64,000 nt of DNA from assembly GCF_001633105.1 (NCBI RefSeq), contig NZ_LUKZ01000002.1:91586-155585 (forward strand), in the 5' to 3' direction. This document shows, piece by piece, positions 33,738 to 41,712 of this stretch (the first letter of the stretch is position 1; each line of letters opens with the position of its first letter). The position numbers and the translations under genes were made by a program. The notes under the pieces were generated by a model, which was given only the letters and a program-made list of their open reading frames with translations, did no database searches and had not been told where the DNA came from. The stretch comes from Acidovorax sp. GW101-3H11. GTDB lineage: Bacteria > Pseudomonadota > Gammaproteobacteria > Burkholderiales > Burkholderiaceae_C.

Positions 33738-34658
33738 CTAACGCTGAACCCACCCCTTGGGCAGCCCGGCTTCCGGCGTCATGCCGTAAACCGGCTCGCC
33801 CGGCAGCCCCGCCTGCAGCGGCGCGCGTGCGGCCATCAGGCGCTCCAGGTCCACCCCCGTGGTAATGCCCATGGCCTCGAACATGAACACCAGGTCTTCC
33901 GTCACCACGTTGCCCGACGCGCCCGGCGCATAGGGGCAGCCGCCCAGGCCGCCCAGCGACGCATCAAAGGTGCGCACCCCCACGTCGTAGGCCGCCAGGC
34001 AATTGGCCAGGCCCAAGCCCCGGGTGTTGTGCATGTGGGCTGCCCCGGCTTTGGCGCCCAGTTCGGCGCGCAGGCGCGTGAACAGGCGGCGCACCTGGGC
34101 CGGGTTGGCCATGCCGGTGGTGTCGGACAGCCCCACCTCGTCCGCCCCGGCCTCGGCGCACAGGCCAGCGAGCCAGAGCACATCGTCCTCGGGCACCGCG
34201 CCTTGCAGCGTGCAGCCAAAGGCGGTGGACAGCCCCACCTCCACCAGCGTGCCGGGTGCCTGCGCGTCGCGCAGTTGGGCCACGGCGCGCACCTCTTCGA
34301 CCATGGCCTCGCGTGTCTTGCGCACATTGGCCAGCGAGTGCGCAGCACTGGCCGACACCGGCAGCGTGACCTTGTGCACCCCGGCCGCCAGCGCCGCCTC
34401 GGCCCCGCGCAGGTTGGGCGCCAGCGCCATTACGGTGATGCCGGGGTGGGTGAGGGCGTGGCGCACGACCTCGGCCACATCGGCCATCTGGGGTAGCAGG
34501 CGGGCGGGCACGAACGAGCCGACTTCGATCTCGCGCAGCCCGGCGGCCACCAGGGCGTCGATCCAGCGCAGCTTGTCGGCCGTGGGCATGGTGGCCTGGA
34601 CGGACTGCAGGCCGTCGCGCGGGCCGACTTCGCTGATGAGGATTTCTGGGGGCGTCAT
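33738..34658 (-). CDS. Hydroxymethylglutaryl-CoA lyase
   Basis: A 306-residue TIM-barrel lyase that splits HMG-CoA to acetyl-CoA and acetoacetate in leucine degradation. The start ILISEVGPRDGLQ holds the metal/acid residues of the DRE-TIM family. GLSDTTGMANPAQV and the catalytic loop GGLGGCPYAPGASGNVVTEDL (Cys) are intact, and the metal histidines are in AHMHNTRGLGLAN. I began at the ATG just before PPEILISEVGPRDG. The longer reading frame adds 58 residues that no homologue has. The 200-nt gap to the divergent cyclodeaminase gene has no other gene. Confidence 0.92.
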   Translation of the reverse strand: MTPPEILISEVGPRDGLQSVQATMPTADKLRWIDALVAAGLREIEVGSFVPARLLPQMADVAEVVRHALTHPGITVMALAPNLRGAEAALAAGVHKVTLPVSASAAHSLANVRKTREAMVEEVRAVAQLRDAQAPGTLVEVGLSTAFGCTLQGAVPEDDVLWLAGLCAEAGADEVGLSDTTGMANPAQVRRLFTRLRAELGAKAGAAHMHNTRGLGLANCLAAYDVGVRTFDASLGGLGGCPYAPGASGNVVTEDLVFMFEAMGITTGVDLERLMAARAPLQAGLPGEPVYGMTPEAGLPKGWVQR

Positions 34659-34857
34659 GGTGCGGGGCGAATCAAGCCGCAGAGGATAGCGCGGGGCGGC
34701 TCCGGGAGCCGTCCTGGGCTTTTGAGCAAAGTGGCAATTTCGGCTGACATACCGGCAAACGGCCTTGCAATAAGTAGCATTTTGAGCGATTCCTATTGTT
34801 TTTGCGCTTCGGGACACTGCCTGGAGACACATTCATTCGCATCCGGAGACAAACACC

Positions 34858-35919
34858 ATGGCTGCCCCTCAGCACTTTTCCACCCTGTACCTCAGTGCCC
34901 CCGATGTCATCGCGCTGGTGCAGCGCAAGGGCATCGAGCCCTGCCTGCGCGGCATCGCCGACTACATCCATGCCGACTTTCTGCGCTGGGGGGCCTTCGA
35001 CAAATCAGCGCGCGTGGCCAGCCACTCGCGCGACGGCGTGATCGAACTCATGCCCATTGCCGACGGTGAGACCTATGCGTTCAAGTACGTCAACGGCCAT
35101 CCCAAGAACACACGCTGGGGTTTGCCCACCGTGATGGCGTTTGGCGTGCTGGCCGATGTGGCCACGGGCGCGCCGCTGCTGCTGAGCGAGCTCACGCTCA
35201 CCACCGCGCTGCGCACCGCCGCCATGTCGGCCGTGGCCGCCCGCGCCCTGGCGCGGCCTGGCAGCCGCACCATGGCGCTGATCGGCAACGGCGCCCAAAG
35301 CGAGTTCCAGGCGCTGGCGTTCCACCACCTGTTGGGCATCGACACGCTGCGACTGTTCGACACCGACCCGGCCGCCACCGCCAAGCTGCAGGCCAACTTG
35401 AAAGGCACGGGCCCGCGCACCGTGGCCTGCACTAGCACGGCCGAGGCCGTGCGCGGCGCCGACGTCGTGACCACGGTGACGGCCGACAAGACCAACGCCA
35501 CCATCCTCACCCCCGATATGCTCGCGCCCGGCATGCACATCAACGCCGTGGGCGGCGACTGCCCCGGCAAGACAGAGCTGCATGCCGACGTGCTGCGCCA
35601 AGCGCAGGTGTTTGTGGAGTACGCCCCGCAGACGCGCATCGAAGGCGACATCCAGCAACTGCCTGCCGACTTTGCTGTGACCGAGCTGTGGGAGGTGCTG
35701 GCAGGTCAGCACGGCGGACGCGCCAGCGATGCCGCAGTGACAGTGTTCGACTCCGTGGGCTTTGCGCTGGAGGATTTTTCTGCGCTGCGGTTCTTGCGCG
35801 ATGCAGCGGCCGAGCTGGGCATGGGCCAGCCCATCGAGCTCATCCCTCAGCTGTCAGACCCCAAGAACCTGTTTGGGCTGCTGCACACCCGCAGCCCCTT
35901 GCTGCGCGTCGTGGCCTGA
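34858..35919 (+). CDS. ocd: Ornithine cyclodeaminase
   Basis: A 353-residue member of the ornithine cyclodeaminase/mu-crystallin family, which turns L-ornithine into L-proline and ammonia with NAD+ bound. The dinucleotide loop is ALIGNGAQSEFQALAFHH, and active-site stretches include SRDGVIELMPIADGETYAFKYVNGHPKNTRWGLPTVMAF and HINAVGGDCPGKTELHADVL. Length and order match ornithine cyclodeaminase proper more than the mu-crystallin-like ketimine reductases. Substrate choice still needs testing. AGACAAACACC precedes the ATG. It is not obviously linked with its neighbours. Confidence 0.87.
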   Translation: MAAPQHFSTLYLSAPDVIALVQRKGIEPCLRGIADYIHADFLRWGAFDKSARVASHSRDGVIELMPIADGETYAFKYVNGHPKNTRWGLPTVMAFGVLADVATGAPLLLSELTLTTALRTAAMSAVAARALARPGSRTMALIGNGAQSEFQALAFHHLLGIDTLRLFDTDPAATAKLQANLKGTGPRTVACTSTAEAVRGADVVTTVTADKTNATILTPDMLAPGMHINAVGGDCPGKTELHADVLRQAQVFVEYAPQTRIEGDIQQLPADFAVTELWEVLAGQHGGRASDAAVTVFDSVGFALEDFSALRFLRDAAAELGMGQPIELIPQLSDPKNLFGLLHTRSPLLRVVA

Positions 35920-35939
35920 CGCCTGATCAATCACCGTTT

Positions 35940-36644
35940 TCAGTCCCGCCACACCACGCTGCTGGCCGGATCGGCGCGCGTGGTGCGGAAATGGTTGGCT
36001 GCGTGCGCGGGGTCTGCCCTGCCAAACGAGATGCCACACACGATGCTGCGGTCCTCGCCAATGCCCAGCACATCGCGCAGCACGCCCGGGTAGGAGGCGA
36101 GTGCGGCCTGTGCAATGGAGCCCACGCCCAGGCTGTGCGCCGCCAGCATGAAGTTGCTCACGTACGCGCCGCAGTCCACCGCGCCATACACGCCCAGCGC
36201 CTCGTCGCTGGTGACGACGGCCACATGCGGTGCGCCAAACATGGTGAAGTTCTGCGCTGCCTGGCGGGCCGAGGCTTCGCGGTCGCCCTTGGCAATGCCC
36301 AGGGCTTCGTACAGGCCCCAGCCGCATTCGCGCCGCCGCTCCTGGTACACGCCCCGGTATTCGCGGGGCCAGGGCAGGTCGGGCTGGGGCGCAGCGGCGA
36401 GCATGAGGGACTGTAGGGCACTGCGCAGGCGCTCCAGCGTGGCACCGCTGGCAATGGTGAGCTGCCAGGGCTGCGCGTTGCACCACGAGGCCGTGCGCTG
36501 CGCGGTGGTCAGGATGGCTTCGATGGTGCTGCGTGGCAACGGCTCGGGCAGAAACGCGCGGCAGCTGTAGCGCGTATGAAGCAGCGTGGAGAGGGTGTCA
36601 AACGCCGGGCTGTGGGCGCTGGCCGCGTTCGCGGGGGATGTCAT
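35940..36644 (-). CDS. Nitroreductase family protein
   Basis: A 234-residue FMN nitroreductase: TLLHTRYSCRAFLPEPLPRSTIEAILTTAQRTASWCNAQPWQLTIASG carries the Arg/Ser FMN contacts and the SWCNAQPW loop. CGAYVSNFMLAAHSLGVGSIAQAALASYPGVLRDVLGIGEDRSIVCGISFG carries the C-terminal FMN-binding helix and GIGED turn. The substrate is unknown. I used the ATG before TSPANAASAHSPAF. The longer frame reads back through the PHA gene as a shadow. It lies directly after, and on the same strand as, the PHA-system gene. Confidence 0.87.
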   Translation of the reverse strand: MTSPANAASAHSPAFDTLSTLLHTRYSCRAFLPEPLPRSTIEAILTTAQRTASWCNAQPWQLTIASGATLERLRSALQSLMLAAAPQPDLPWPREYRGVYQERRRECGWGLYEALGIAKGDREASARQAAQNFTMFGAPHVAVVTSDEALGVYGAVDCGAYVSNFMLAAHSLGVGSIAQAALASYPGVLRDVLGIGEDRSIVCGISFGRADPAHAANHFRTTRADPASSVVWRD

Positions 36645-36661
36645 GGCGGTGGCCCGGGCTG

Positions 36662-37069
36662 CTAGGCCTTCTTGGCCTTGGCGGTGGGCTTGGCCGCAGC
36701 CTTGGGGGCTGGCTTGCCAGCATTCGAGTCTGCCGCCGGTGTCTTCTTGTCGGCGGCGGGCTTCTTGGCGCCGGGGTGGGGCGCATTGAGCAGCGCGTCC
36801 AGCTGTTCGCCAATCTCTGCCTCGATGCGGTCCTTGAAGGCGCCCAGCAAAAAGCCCAGCTGGGCTTTCATCTCGAACTGGTGGGCATCCACCAGCAGCG
36901 TGCCTTTGACGCCGGTACGCGTGAAGGTGAGCAGGTCTTCTTTCTCGCCCTCTTCGTAGGTGCATTCCATGTCGAACTTCTCTTCGGCTTTTTCGGCCCA
37001 GGAGAAGGCCACTTTGCGGGCCTCCTTGAAGCCCAGGTGGTGGTCGCGGTGGATGTGGATGTCTGGCAT
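36662..37069 (-). CDS. Polyhydroxyalkanoic acid system family protein
   Basis: A 135-residue protein. The first 90 residues (MPDIHIHRDHHLGFKEARKVAFSWAEKAEEKFDMECTYE...GVKGTLLVDAHQFEMKAQLGFLLGAF) fit the PHA_gran_rgn family found with polyhydroxyalkanoate granules. The last 35 residues are an Ala/Lys/Pro-rich tail (PAADKKTPAADSNAGKPAPKAAAKPTAKAKKA) like the DNA-binding tails of histone-like and phasin proteins. Its exact role is not established. The next gene on the strand is a nitroreductase, 17 nt after the stop. Confidence 0.85.
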   Translation of the reverse strand: MPDIHIHRDHHLGFKEARKVAFSWAEKAEEKFDMECTYEEGEKEDLLTFTRTGVKGTLLVDAHQFEMKAQLGFLLGAFKDRIEAEIGEQLDALLNAPHPGAKKPAADKKTPAADSNAGKPAPKAAAKPTAKAKKA

Positions 37070-37080
37070 GGGGTGTCTCC

Positions 37081-38238
37081 TTATGAGGGCGTTGTCTGGG
37101 GTGGCCGCAGTGCGCGCAAGGCCTCGTGGCGTTGTGGCTGGGGCTGCTGCGTCAGTTGTCGTACGGCATCATAAAACCGGGGCCAGTCGCGGCCCTCGCG
37201 TTCAAACAAGGCCTCGAATGCGGGCACCAGTTCGTCGTAGGCGGCCTGGGCCGCAAAGCTGGCGTTGTTGGCCTGGGCCACCCAGCGGTCGTAGCCCGCC
37301 ACCTGGGCGGTGGTGGCCTGGGGCGCGGCGCCGCCCTGTGGTTGCAGCCAGCGCTCGCGCAGCGCAGCGTAGTCCGCTCTGAAATGCTGCATTGCTTCAC
37401 TTTTGATAGCTACTAAGGCTTGCTCATCGCGCGCAGAGGCCTCTTTTTGTTCATAAATGGCAGCCAGGTGGGCGCGTGTGGCGCGTGTCAGGGCGCGAAA
37501 GGCGCCGCGCCGTGCCTCGCTCGTAGCATACGCCTCGCGCGCGGCGGGGGTGGACTGCGTAGCCAGCCACTGCGCTACACCGATGCGCTCCACTGCCGTG
37601 GCAAAGGACTCGTTGAACAAGGTGTCGTTCTTGGCGTACACCACCTGATGCGCCAGCTCGTGGAACAGCAGGCGCACAAAGTCGCCCTCGGGCCAGGCGA
37701 TGAAGGTGGACAGCAGCGGGTCGCCGCCCGCCCAGTTCATATAGCCCAGTGTGGAATACGCGGGCACGCCGTACACCTCCACTTCCAGGCCCTGTGTGGT
37801 CAGCTCGGCCGCCTCGGCCTGCGCAGCGGCTTCGGTGAAATAGCCCCGGTAGCCAATGCAGCCCGTGACCGGAAAGCACCAGGTGTGCAGCGTCAGCGAA
37901 TAGGGCGGCGCGGCGACCACGTTCCACACGGCGGCGGGGCGCTTCAGGTCGGCATAGCGGCGGTAGCTGGCGTTGTCGGGCAGGCCGAGTTCTGCCACTG
38001 CAAAGGCCCGCGCACGTTGCGCCAGCTGCAGCCGCTCGCGCAGGGCGGGCGAGATGTCTTTGCGCGCCACCCAGTCGTCAATGGGTTCTGCGGCATGCAG
38101 GATCTGCATGTGCCCGCGCAGCGACTGCCAGTAGTAGCCCAGCGCGTTGGAGGGGCCGGTGGTGCTGGCGCAGCCGCCCAGCACCAGGCAAAACATCAGG
38201 CTGACAGTGGCTCGCAGGCGGGTAAGTGGCTCACGCAT
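37081..38238 (-). CDS. Predicted zinc aminopeptidase lipoprotein (COG4324)
   Basis: A 385-residue envelope protein with a lipoprotein leader (LRATVSLMFCLVLGGCAST) and a gluzincin-like HELAHQ zinc motif in VRLLFHELAHQVVYAKNDTLFNESFATAVE. The third ligand is probably the Glu of NESFA. Similar predicted aminopeptidases occur in many betaproteobacteria. Residues about 261-281 (EQKEASARDEQALVAIKSEA) are encoded by a copy of the dispersed repeat family (copy E), so this gene carries an in-frame insertion. The start is the ATG just before the lipoprotein leader. Confidence 0.85.
   Translation of the reverse strand: MREPLTRLRATVSLMFCLVLGGCASTTGPSNALGYYWQSLRGHMQILHAAEPIDDWVARKDISPALRERLQLAQRARAFAVAELGLPDNASYRRYADLKRPAAVWNVVAAPPYSLTLHTWCFPVTGCIGYRGYFTEAAAQAEAAELTTQGLEVEVYGVPAYSTLGYMNWAGGDPLLSTFIAWPEGDFVRLLFHELAHQVVYAKNDTLFNESFATAVERIGVAQWLATQSTPAAREAYATSEARRGAFRALTRATRAHLAAIYEQKEASARDEQALVAIKSEAMQHFRADYAALRERWLQPQGGAAPQATTAQVAGYDRWVAQANNASFAAQAAYDELVPAFEALFEREGRDWPRFYDAVRQLTQQPQPQRHEALRALRPPQTTPS
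37396..37456 (-). repeat. Dispersed ~65-bp repeat, copy E (inside aminopeptidase CDS)
   Basis: Read on the minus strand, this copy runs AAAAAGAGGCCTCTGCGCGC, then GCAAGCCTTAGTAGCTATCAA. It matches the intergenic copies at 10609 and 18556 through the GGCC-CTGCGCGC core and the AGCTAT segment. It is fully in frame with the aminopeptidase gene and contains no stop in that frame. Confidence 0.75.
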
Positions 38239-38320
38239 GCAGTGCAGTTTATGGGCAGATTGGGCCCTTGGTGCTCGCCCTGTCAGCAGCCTGGCTGTGG
38301 TGCTTTCTAGAATGCCGCGC

Positions 38321-38989
38321 ATGACCCCTCCGACTGCTCAAGATCCTGCTCGCCCACCCGCACTGGCCGACGGCCTGTTTGCTGACGAAGCCGGTTGCCC
38401 GCGTTGCACCTGGTGCCAGGCCACGCCGCTGTACCGCCACTACCACGACACCGAGTGGGGCTTTCCGGTGGCGGATGACCGCAGGCTGTTCGAGAAGATC
38501 TGCCTGGAGGGTTTCCAGTCCGGCCTGAGCTGGCTCACCATCCTGAACAAGCGCGAGGGTTTTCGCGCAGCGTTTGCGAACTTCGACGCCGAGCAGGTCG
38601 CCGCCTTCGGCCCGGCTGACGTCGAGCGCCTGGTGCAGGACGCGGCCATCGTGCGCCACCGGGGCAAGATCGAGTCCACCATCAACAACGCGTGCCGTGT
38701 GCTGGAGCTCAAGCGCGAGTTCGGCTCGCTGGCGCACTACGCCTGGCGCTACGAGCCTGCGGCTGCCGACCGGCCCGAGCGCATCACGCGCGAAGTGGCG
38801 CGCACCCTGTCCACTTCGCCCGCGTCGATTGCCATGTCCAAGGACCTGAAAAAGCGCGGCTGGAGTTTTGTGGGCCCCACCACGGTGTACGCCTTCATGC
38901 AGGCGATGGGGCTGGTCAATGACCACCTGGAGGGGTGCCATTCGCGCGTTCTCGCTCTGAAAGCCCGGGCAAAGTTTGTGGCTCCCTGA
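38321..38989 (+). CDS. tag: DNA-3-methyladenine glycosylase I
   Basis: A 222-residue Tag protein that removes 3-methyladenine from DNA. It has the family's early zinc site Cys (GCPRCTWCQATPLYRHYHDTEWGFPV) and the catalytic stretch LFEKICLEGFQSGLSWLTILNKREGFRAAFANFD. The later FVGPTTVYAFMQAMGLVNDHLEGC gives the remaining zinc ligands (His, Cys). All four zinc ligands appear intact. An in-frame ATG at 38312 three codons earlier may be the real start. The first 25 residues before GCPRCTWC are rather long for the family. Confidence 0.9.
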   Translation: MTPPTAQDPARPPALADGLFADEAGCPRCTWCQATPLYRHYHDTEWGFPVADDRRLFEKICLEGFQSGLSWLTILNKREGFRAAFANFDAEQVAAFGPADVERLVQDAAIVRHRGKIESTINNACRVLELKREFGSLAHYAWRYEPAAADRPERITREVARTLSTSPASIAMSKDLKKRGWSFVGPTTVYAFMQAMGLVNDHLEGCHSRVLALKARAKFVAP

Positions 38990-39041
38990 AGGGGCAGGGC
39001 ACTGTTGATCTAGCATGGCAGGCCAACCATCCCCCGCCAGC

Positions 39042-39401
39042 ATGAAGCACCTTTGCCCCCACTGCCAGAAACCCGGCGTAAGCAACGCAGCGCTGCGCTG
39101 GTCCACGCGAGAAAGCCCTGCGCAATGCGGTGGATGCGCAGGGCTTTCGCATGTGTTGGCCAGTACGTCCAGCGGCATTGGCGTGTTCACGTGGATGACG
39201 TTGCTCGTTGGCCTGGTACTGGGTGTGAGCCTTTCGTCTTGGTTGATCGTGGCGGCGGGGCTGCTGCTAGCGGTTTTCGGCAATATATGGATGTGGCGCC
39301 GGTGCGAGTTGTTTCCGATTGACAGAAAGACTGCAAAAACGGCCCATCGCGTCGGCTGGGTGGCCACGATTTTTGCTGTGGCGACGGCATTTTTCGGTTG
39401 A
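39042..39401 (+). CDS. Small membrane protein with N-terminal zinc ribbon
   Basis: A 119-residue protein. The N-terminus holds a zinc ribbon with two CxxC pairs (CPHCQKPG...CGGCAGLSH). After it come two or three membrane spans (GVFTWMTLLVGLVLGVSLSSWLIVAAGLLLAVFGNIWMW and VGWVATIFAVATAFF) separated by a short basic/acid loop. The family is not recognised. The ribbon looks intact. An earlier in-frame ATG at 39015 is possible and adds 9 residues. Confidence 0.6.
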   Translation: MKHLCPHCQKPGVSNAALRWSTRESPAQCGGCAGLSHVLASTSSGIGVFTWMTLLVGLVLGVSLSSWLIVAAGLLLAVFGNIWMWRRCELFPIDRKTAKTAHRVGWVATIFAVATAFFG

Positions 39402-39439
39402 CCCCGTCGCCGGTTGGAACGGGTTCTTGCCACCTCTGC

Positions 39440-40639
39440 CTATGGCCGCGCTACCGGCCGCAGCACCCACAGTGCCGCCAGCGCCGTGAGCCCCAGCACT
39501 GTGGTGGCCCACAAGGCCGCAGCGCCCATGCGATCGAGCAGCATGCCAAACAGCACCGGCGCAAATGCCTGCGCCACACGGGCGGGCACCATCATCAGGC
39601 CCTGGCGCGCGCCATAGCCCGCAGGGCCAAACAGCACCAGCGGCAGCGTGCCCTTGGCAATGGTCAGGATGCCGTTGTCCGCGCCATGCAGCAGGGTGAA
39701 CACCGCCGCCGCAGGCCCGCCCAGCACCATCAGCAGGCCCGCGCCCACGGGGTGTGCGGCGGCAGCCAGCTGGGCCGACAGCAGCGGGTGCAGGCGGCGC
39801 AGCAGGCCAAACTCCAGCAGGCGCGCTGCCACCTGTGCCGGGCCCACCAGCGCGGCCAGGGCCACTGCCGCCTGCAGCGACGTACCGCTGGCCTGCAGCA
39901 GGCGCGGCAGGTGGGCCGCCATGGCGGTACTGGTGAACCAGGTGACCGCAAACACAAACGACAGCAGCACGGTGGTGCGCAGCGGGTGGGCTGGAGTGGG
40001 CGGGGCGGATAAGGCCGGTTCCGCTGTGGGCGTCGCGGTGGCGTCCGTTGATGGTTCAGGGGCCTTTTCAGCAGCGCCAGCGCGCGGCAGCCAGCCGTTG
40101 AGCGGCACGCCCACCAGCAGGTGCAATGCGGCCCAGCCCGCGCACGCTCCGCGCCAACCCCACTGCGTCTCCATCCAGGCCGACAGCGGCCAGCCCACGG
40201 TGCTGGCAAACCCCGCGATCAGCGTGATGCCGGTGATGGCGCTGCGCGCGCCCTGGCCGTACAGGCGCACCAGCGTGGCAAACGCAGCCTCGTACAGGCC
40301 AGAACCCATGGCCACACCCATCAACACCCAGGCGGCAAACAGACCCACGGGGCCTTGCGCCAGCGCCATGCCCGCCAAGCTGGCGGCAAACAGTAGGTTG
40401 GAGCCCACCAGCACCGGGCGGCCGCCGTGGCGGTCGATGGCGCGGCCCGCGAAAGGGCCGAGCAGCGCCGACACGATGAGCGCCACCGAAAACGCTGCGA
40501 ACACGGTGGGTGTGGTCACACCCAGGTCGCGCGCCATGGGCGCGGCCAGCATGGCAGGCAGGTAGCAGGACGAGGCCCAGGCCAGCGTCTGGGCCGTGCC
40601 CAGGCGCGCCACGGTCCAGCGTTGTGACGCGGCGCTCAT
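39440..40639 (-). CDS. MFS transporter
   Basis: A 399-residue major facilitator protein with 12 predicted spans. The GPFAGRAIDRHGGRPVLVGSNLLFAASLAG segment carries the loop-2/3 GxxxDRxGxR signature. The middle loop (APRAGAAEKAPEPSTDATATPTAEP) is long, soluble and low in complexity, between the two six-span halves. The substrate is unknown. Resemblance to drug-efflux or metabolite-export families is general. It lies on the same strand as and 39 nt after the arsC gene. Confidence 0.85.
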   Translation of the reverse strand: MSAASQRWTVARLGTAQTLAWASSCYLPAMLAAPMARDLGVTTPTVFAAFSVALIVSALLGPFAGRAIDRHGGRPVLVGSNLLFAASLAGMALAQGPVGLFAAWVLMGVAMGSGLYEAAFATLVRLYGQGARSAITGITLIAGFASTVGWPLSAWMETQWGWRGACAGWAALHLLVGVPLNGWLPRAGAAEKAPEPSTDATATPTAEPALSAPPTPAHPLRTTVLLSFVFAVTWFTSTAMAAHLPRLLQASGTSLQAAVALAALVGPAQVAARLLEFGLLRRLHPLLSAQLAAAAHPVGAGLLMVLGGPAAAVFTLLHGADNGILTIAKGTLPLVLFGPAGYGARQGLMMVPARVAQAFAPVLFGMLLDRMGAAALWATTVLGLTALAALWVLRPVARP

Positions 40640-40678
40640 GCCGCGCGGTGGGCCATGGCGGGGGCGCGCGAGGTTGCC

Positions 40679-41101
40679 TTAGACACGCTGGCCCTGCGCG
40701 TTGATGACGACTTCGCCATCCTCCTTGGTGAAGGCGCCCTGCAGGGGGGCGGGCAGGATGTCGAGCACCTTCTCGGACGGGCGGCACAGCCGCGTGCCCA
40801 GGGGCGTGACCACGATGGGACGGTTGATGAGGATGGGGTGCTGCAGCATCGCGTCGATGAGCTGTGCGTCGGTGACGCCCGGCGCGTCCAGCTGCAGCTC
40901 GGTGAAGATCGCCTCCTTGGTGCGCACGGCGTTGATCACCGGCTCGCCCGTGGCGGCAATCAGCGCCACCAGCGTGGCACGGTCGGGCGGGGCTTTCAGG
41001 TATTTGATGACCTCGGGCTCCAAGCCGCTGTTGCGGATCATGGCGAGGGTGTTGCGGGACGTGCCGCACTTTGGGTTGTGATAGATCGTGATGGTGGTCA
41101 T
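40679..41101 (-). CDS. arsC: Arsenate reductase (glutaredoxin-coupled)
   Basis: A 140-residue ArsC that tracks the plasmid R773 enzyme throughout: TTITIYHNPKCGTSRNTLAMIRNSG with catalytic Cys12, and ILINRPIVVTPLGTRLCRPSEKVLDILP with the conserved arginines. ArsC reduces arsenate to arsenite with glutathione. The start overlaps the phnN stop by ATGA, so it is translated with the phosphonate gene phnN. No arsenite pump gene follows, except possibly the MFS gene. The long upstream in-frame extension is not supported. Confidence 0.92.
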   Translation of the reverse strand: MTTITIYHNPKCGTSRNTLAMIRNSGLEPEVIKYLKAPPDRATLVALIAATGEPVINAVRTKEAIFTELQLDAPGVTDAQLIDAMLQHPILINRPIVVTPLGTRLCRPSEKVLDILPAPLQGAFTKEDGEVVINAQGQRV

Positions 41102-41712
41102 GGCGTGCTGGAAAGTACGGAAACAATGGGCGAAAGTTTGCCACTGCGCTGGGGCCAACCCGGTAAATTTTCCAAAGCATTCAGCAGCCGCAGGCCCGCA
41201 TTGCCCAGCGCGCCGTCGTTGTGCACCTCCAGGCTGGCGGCACCCGGGGGCGGCGTGTAGGCCAGCGCGCGTTGTACCCGGGCTTCCACTTCATCGCGCG
41301 TCTCGCGGCCCCGTGCCAGCAGCCGCGCGCGCAGCACCTGCGGGCTGGCGGTGATGTGTACAGCCACTAGGTTCGGGAACCGTGCCAGGGCCTCGGGTAG
41401 GTAGGCGCGCGATCCATTGAGCAGCACCCAGTGGCCCTGCGCCAGCGGCGCCAGTTGCGCATGCCGCACGCCGTAGCCCAGGCCATTGGCCTGCCAGTGC
41501 AGGGCAAAGGCGTGTTCGCTGCACAGCGCTGCAAACGCTTGGGGGGAAACGCTTTCATGCGCTTCGCCGCCGGATGTCGCGGCACGGCTGATGGTGCGCT
41601 GCGCCCAGTGCACGGGGCAGGGCTGGGGCAGGTGCGCGCGCAGCCAGTCCAGCAGGCTGTCTTTACCCGCACCCGAGGGGCCTATGCAGTAGACCAGCCG
41701 ACCGGTGGTCAT
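41098..41712 (-). CDS. phnN: Ribose 1,5-bisphosphate phosphokinase PhnN
   Basis: A 204-residue P-loop kinase that turns ribose 1,5-bisphosphate into PRPP in the C-P lyase pathway. The Walker A loop is GPSGAGKDS (residues 11-19), as in E. coli PhnN, and HESVSPQAFAALCSEHAFALHWQANGLGYGV is the family's lid/substrate region. It overlaps by 4 nt both the DUF1045 gene upstream and arsC downstream. Both overlaps suggest strict translational coupling within a phnF-DUF1045-phnN-arsC unit. Confidence 0.9.
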   Translation of the reverse strand: MTTGRLVYCIGPSGAGKDSLLDWLRAHLPQPCPVHWAQRTISRAATSGGEAHESVSPQAFAALCSEHAFALHWQANGLGYGVRHAQLAPLAQGHWVLLNGSRAYLPEALARFPNLVAVHITASPQVLRARLLARGRETRDEVEARVQRALAYTPPPGAASLEVHNDGALGNAGLRLLNALENLPGWPQRSGKLSPIVSVLSSTP

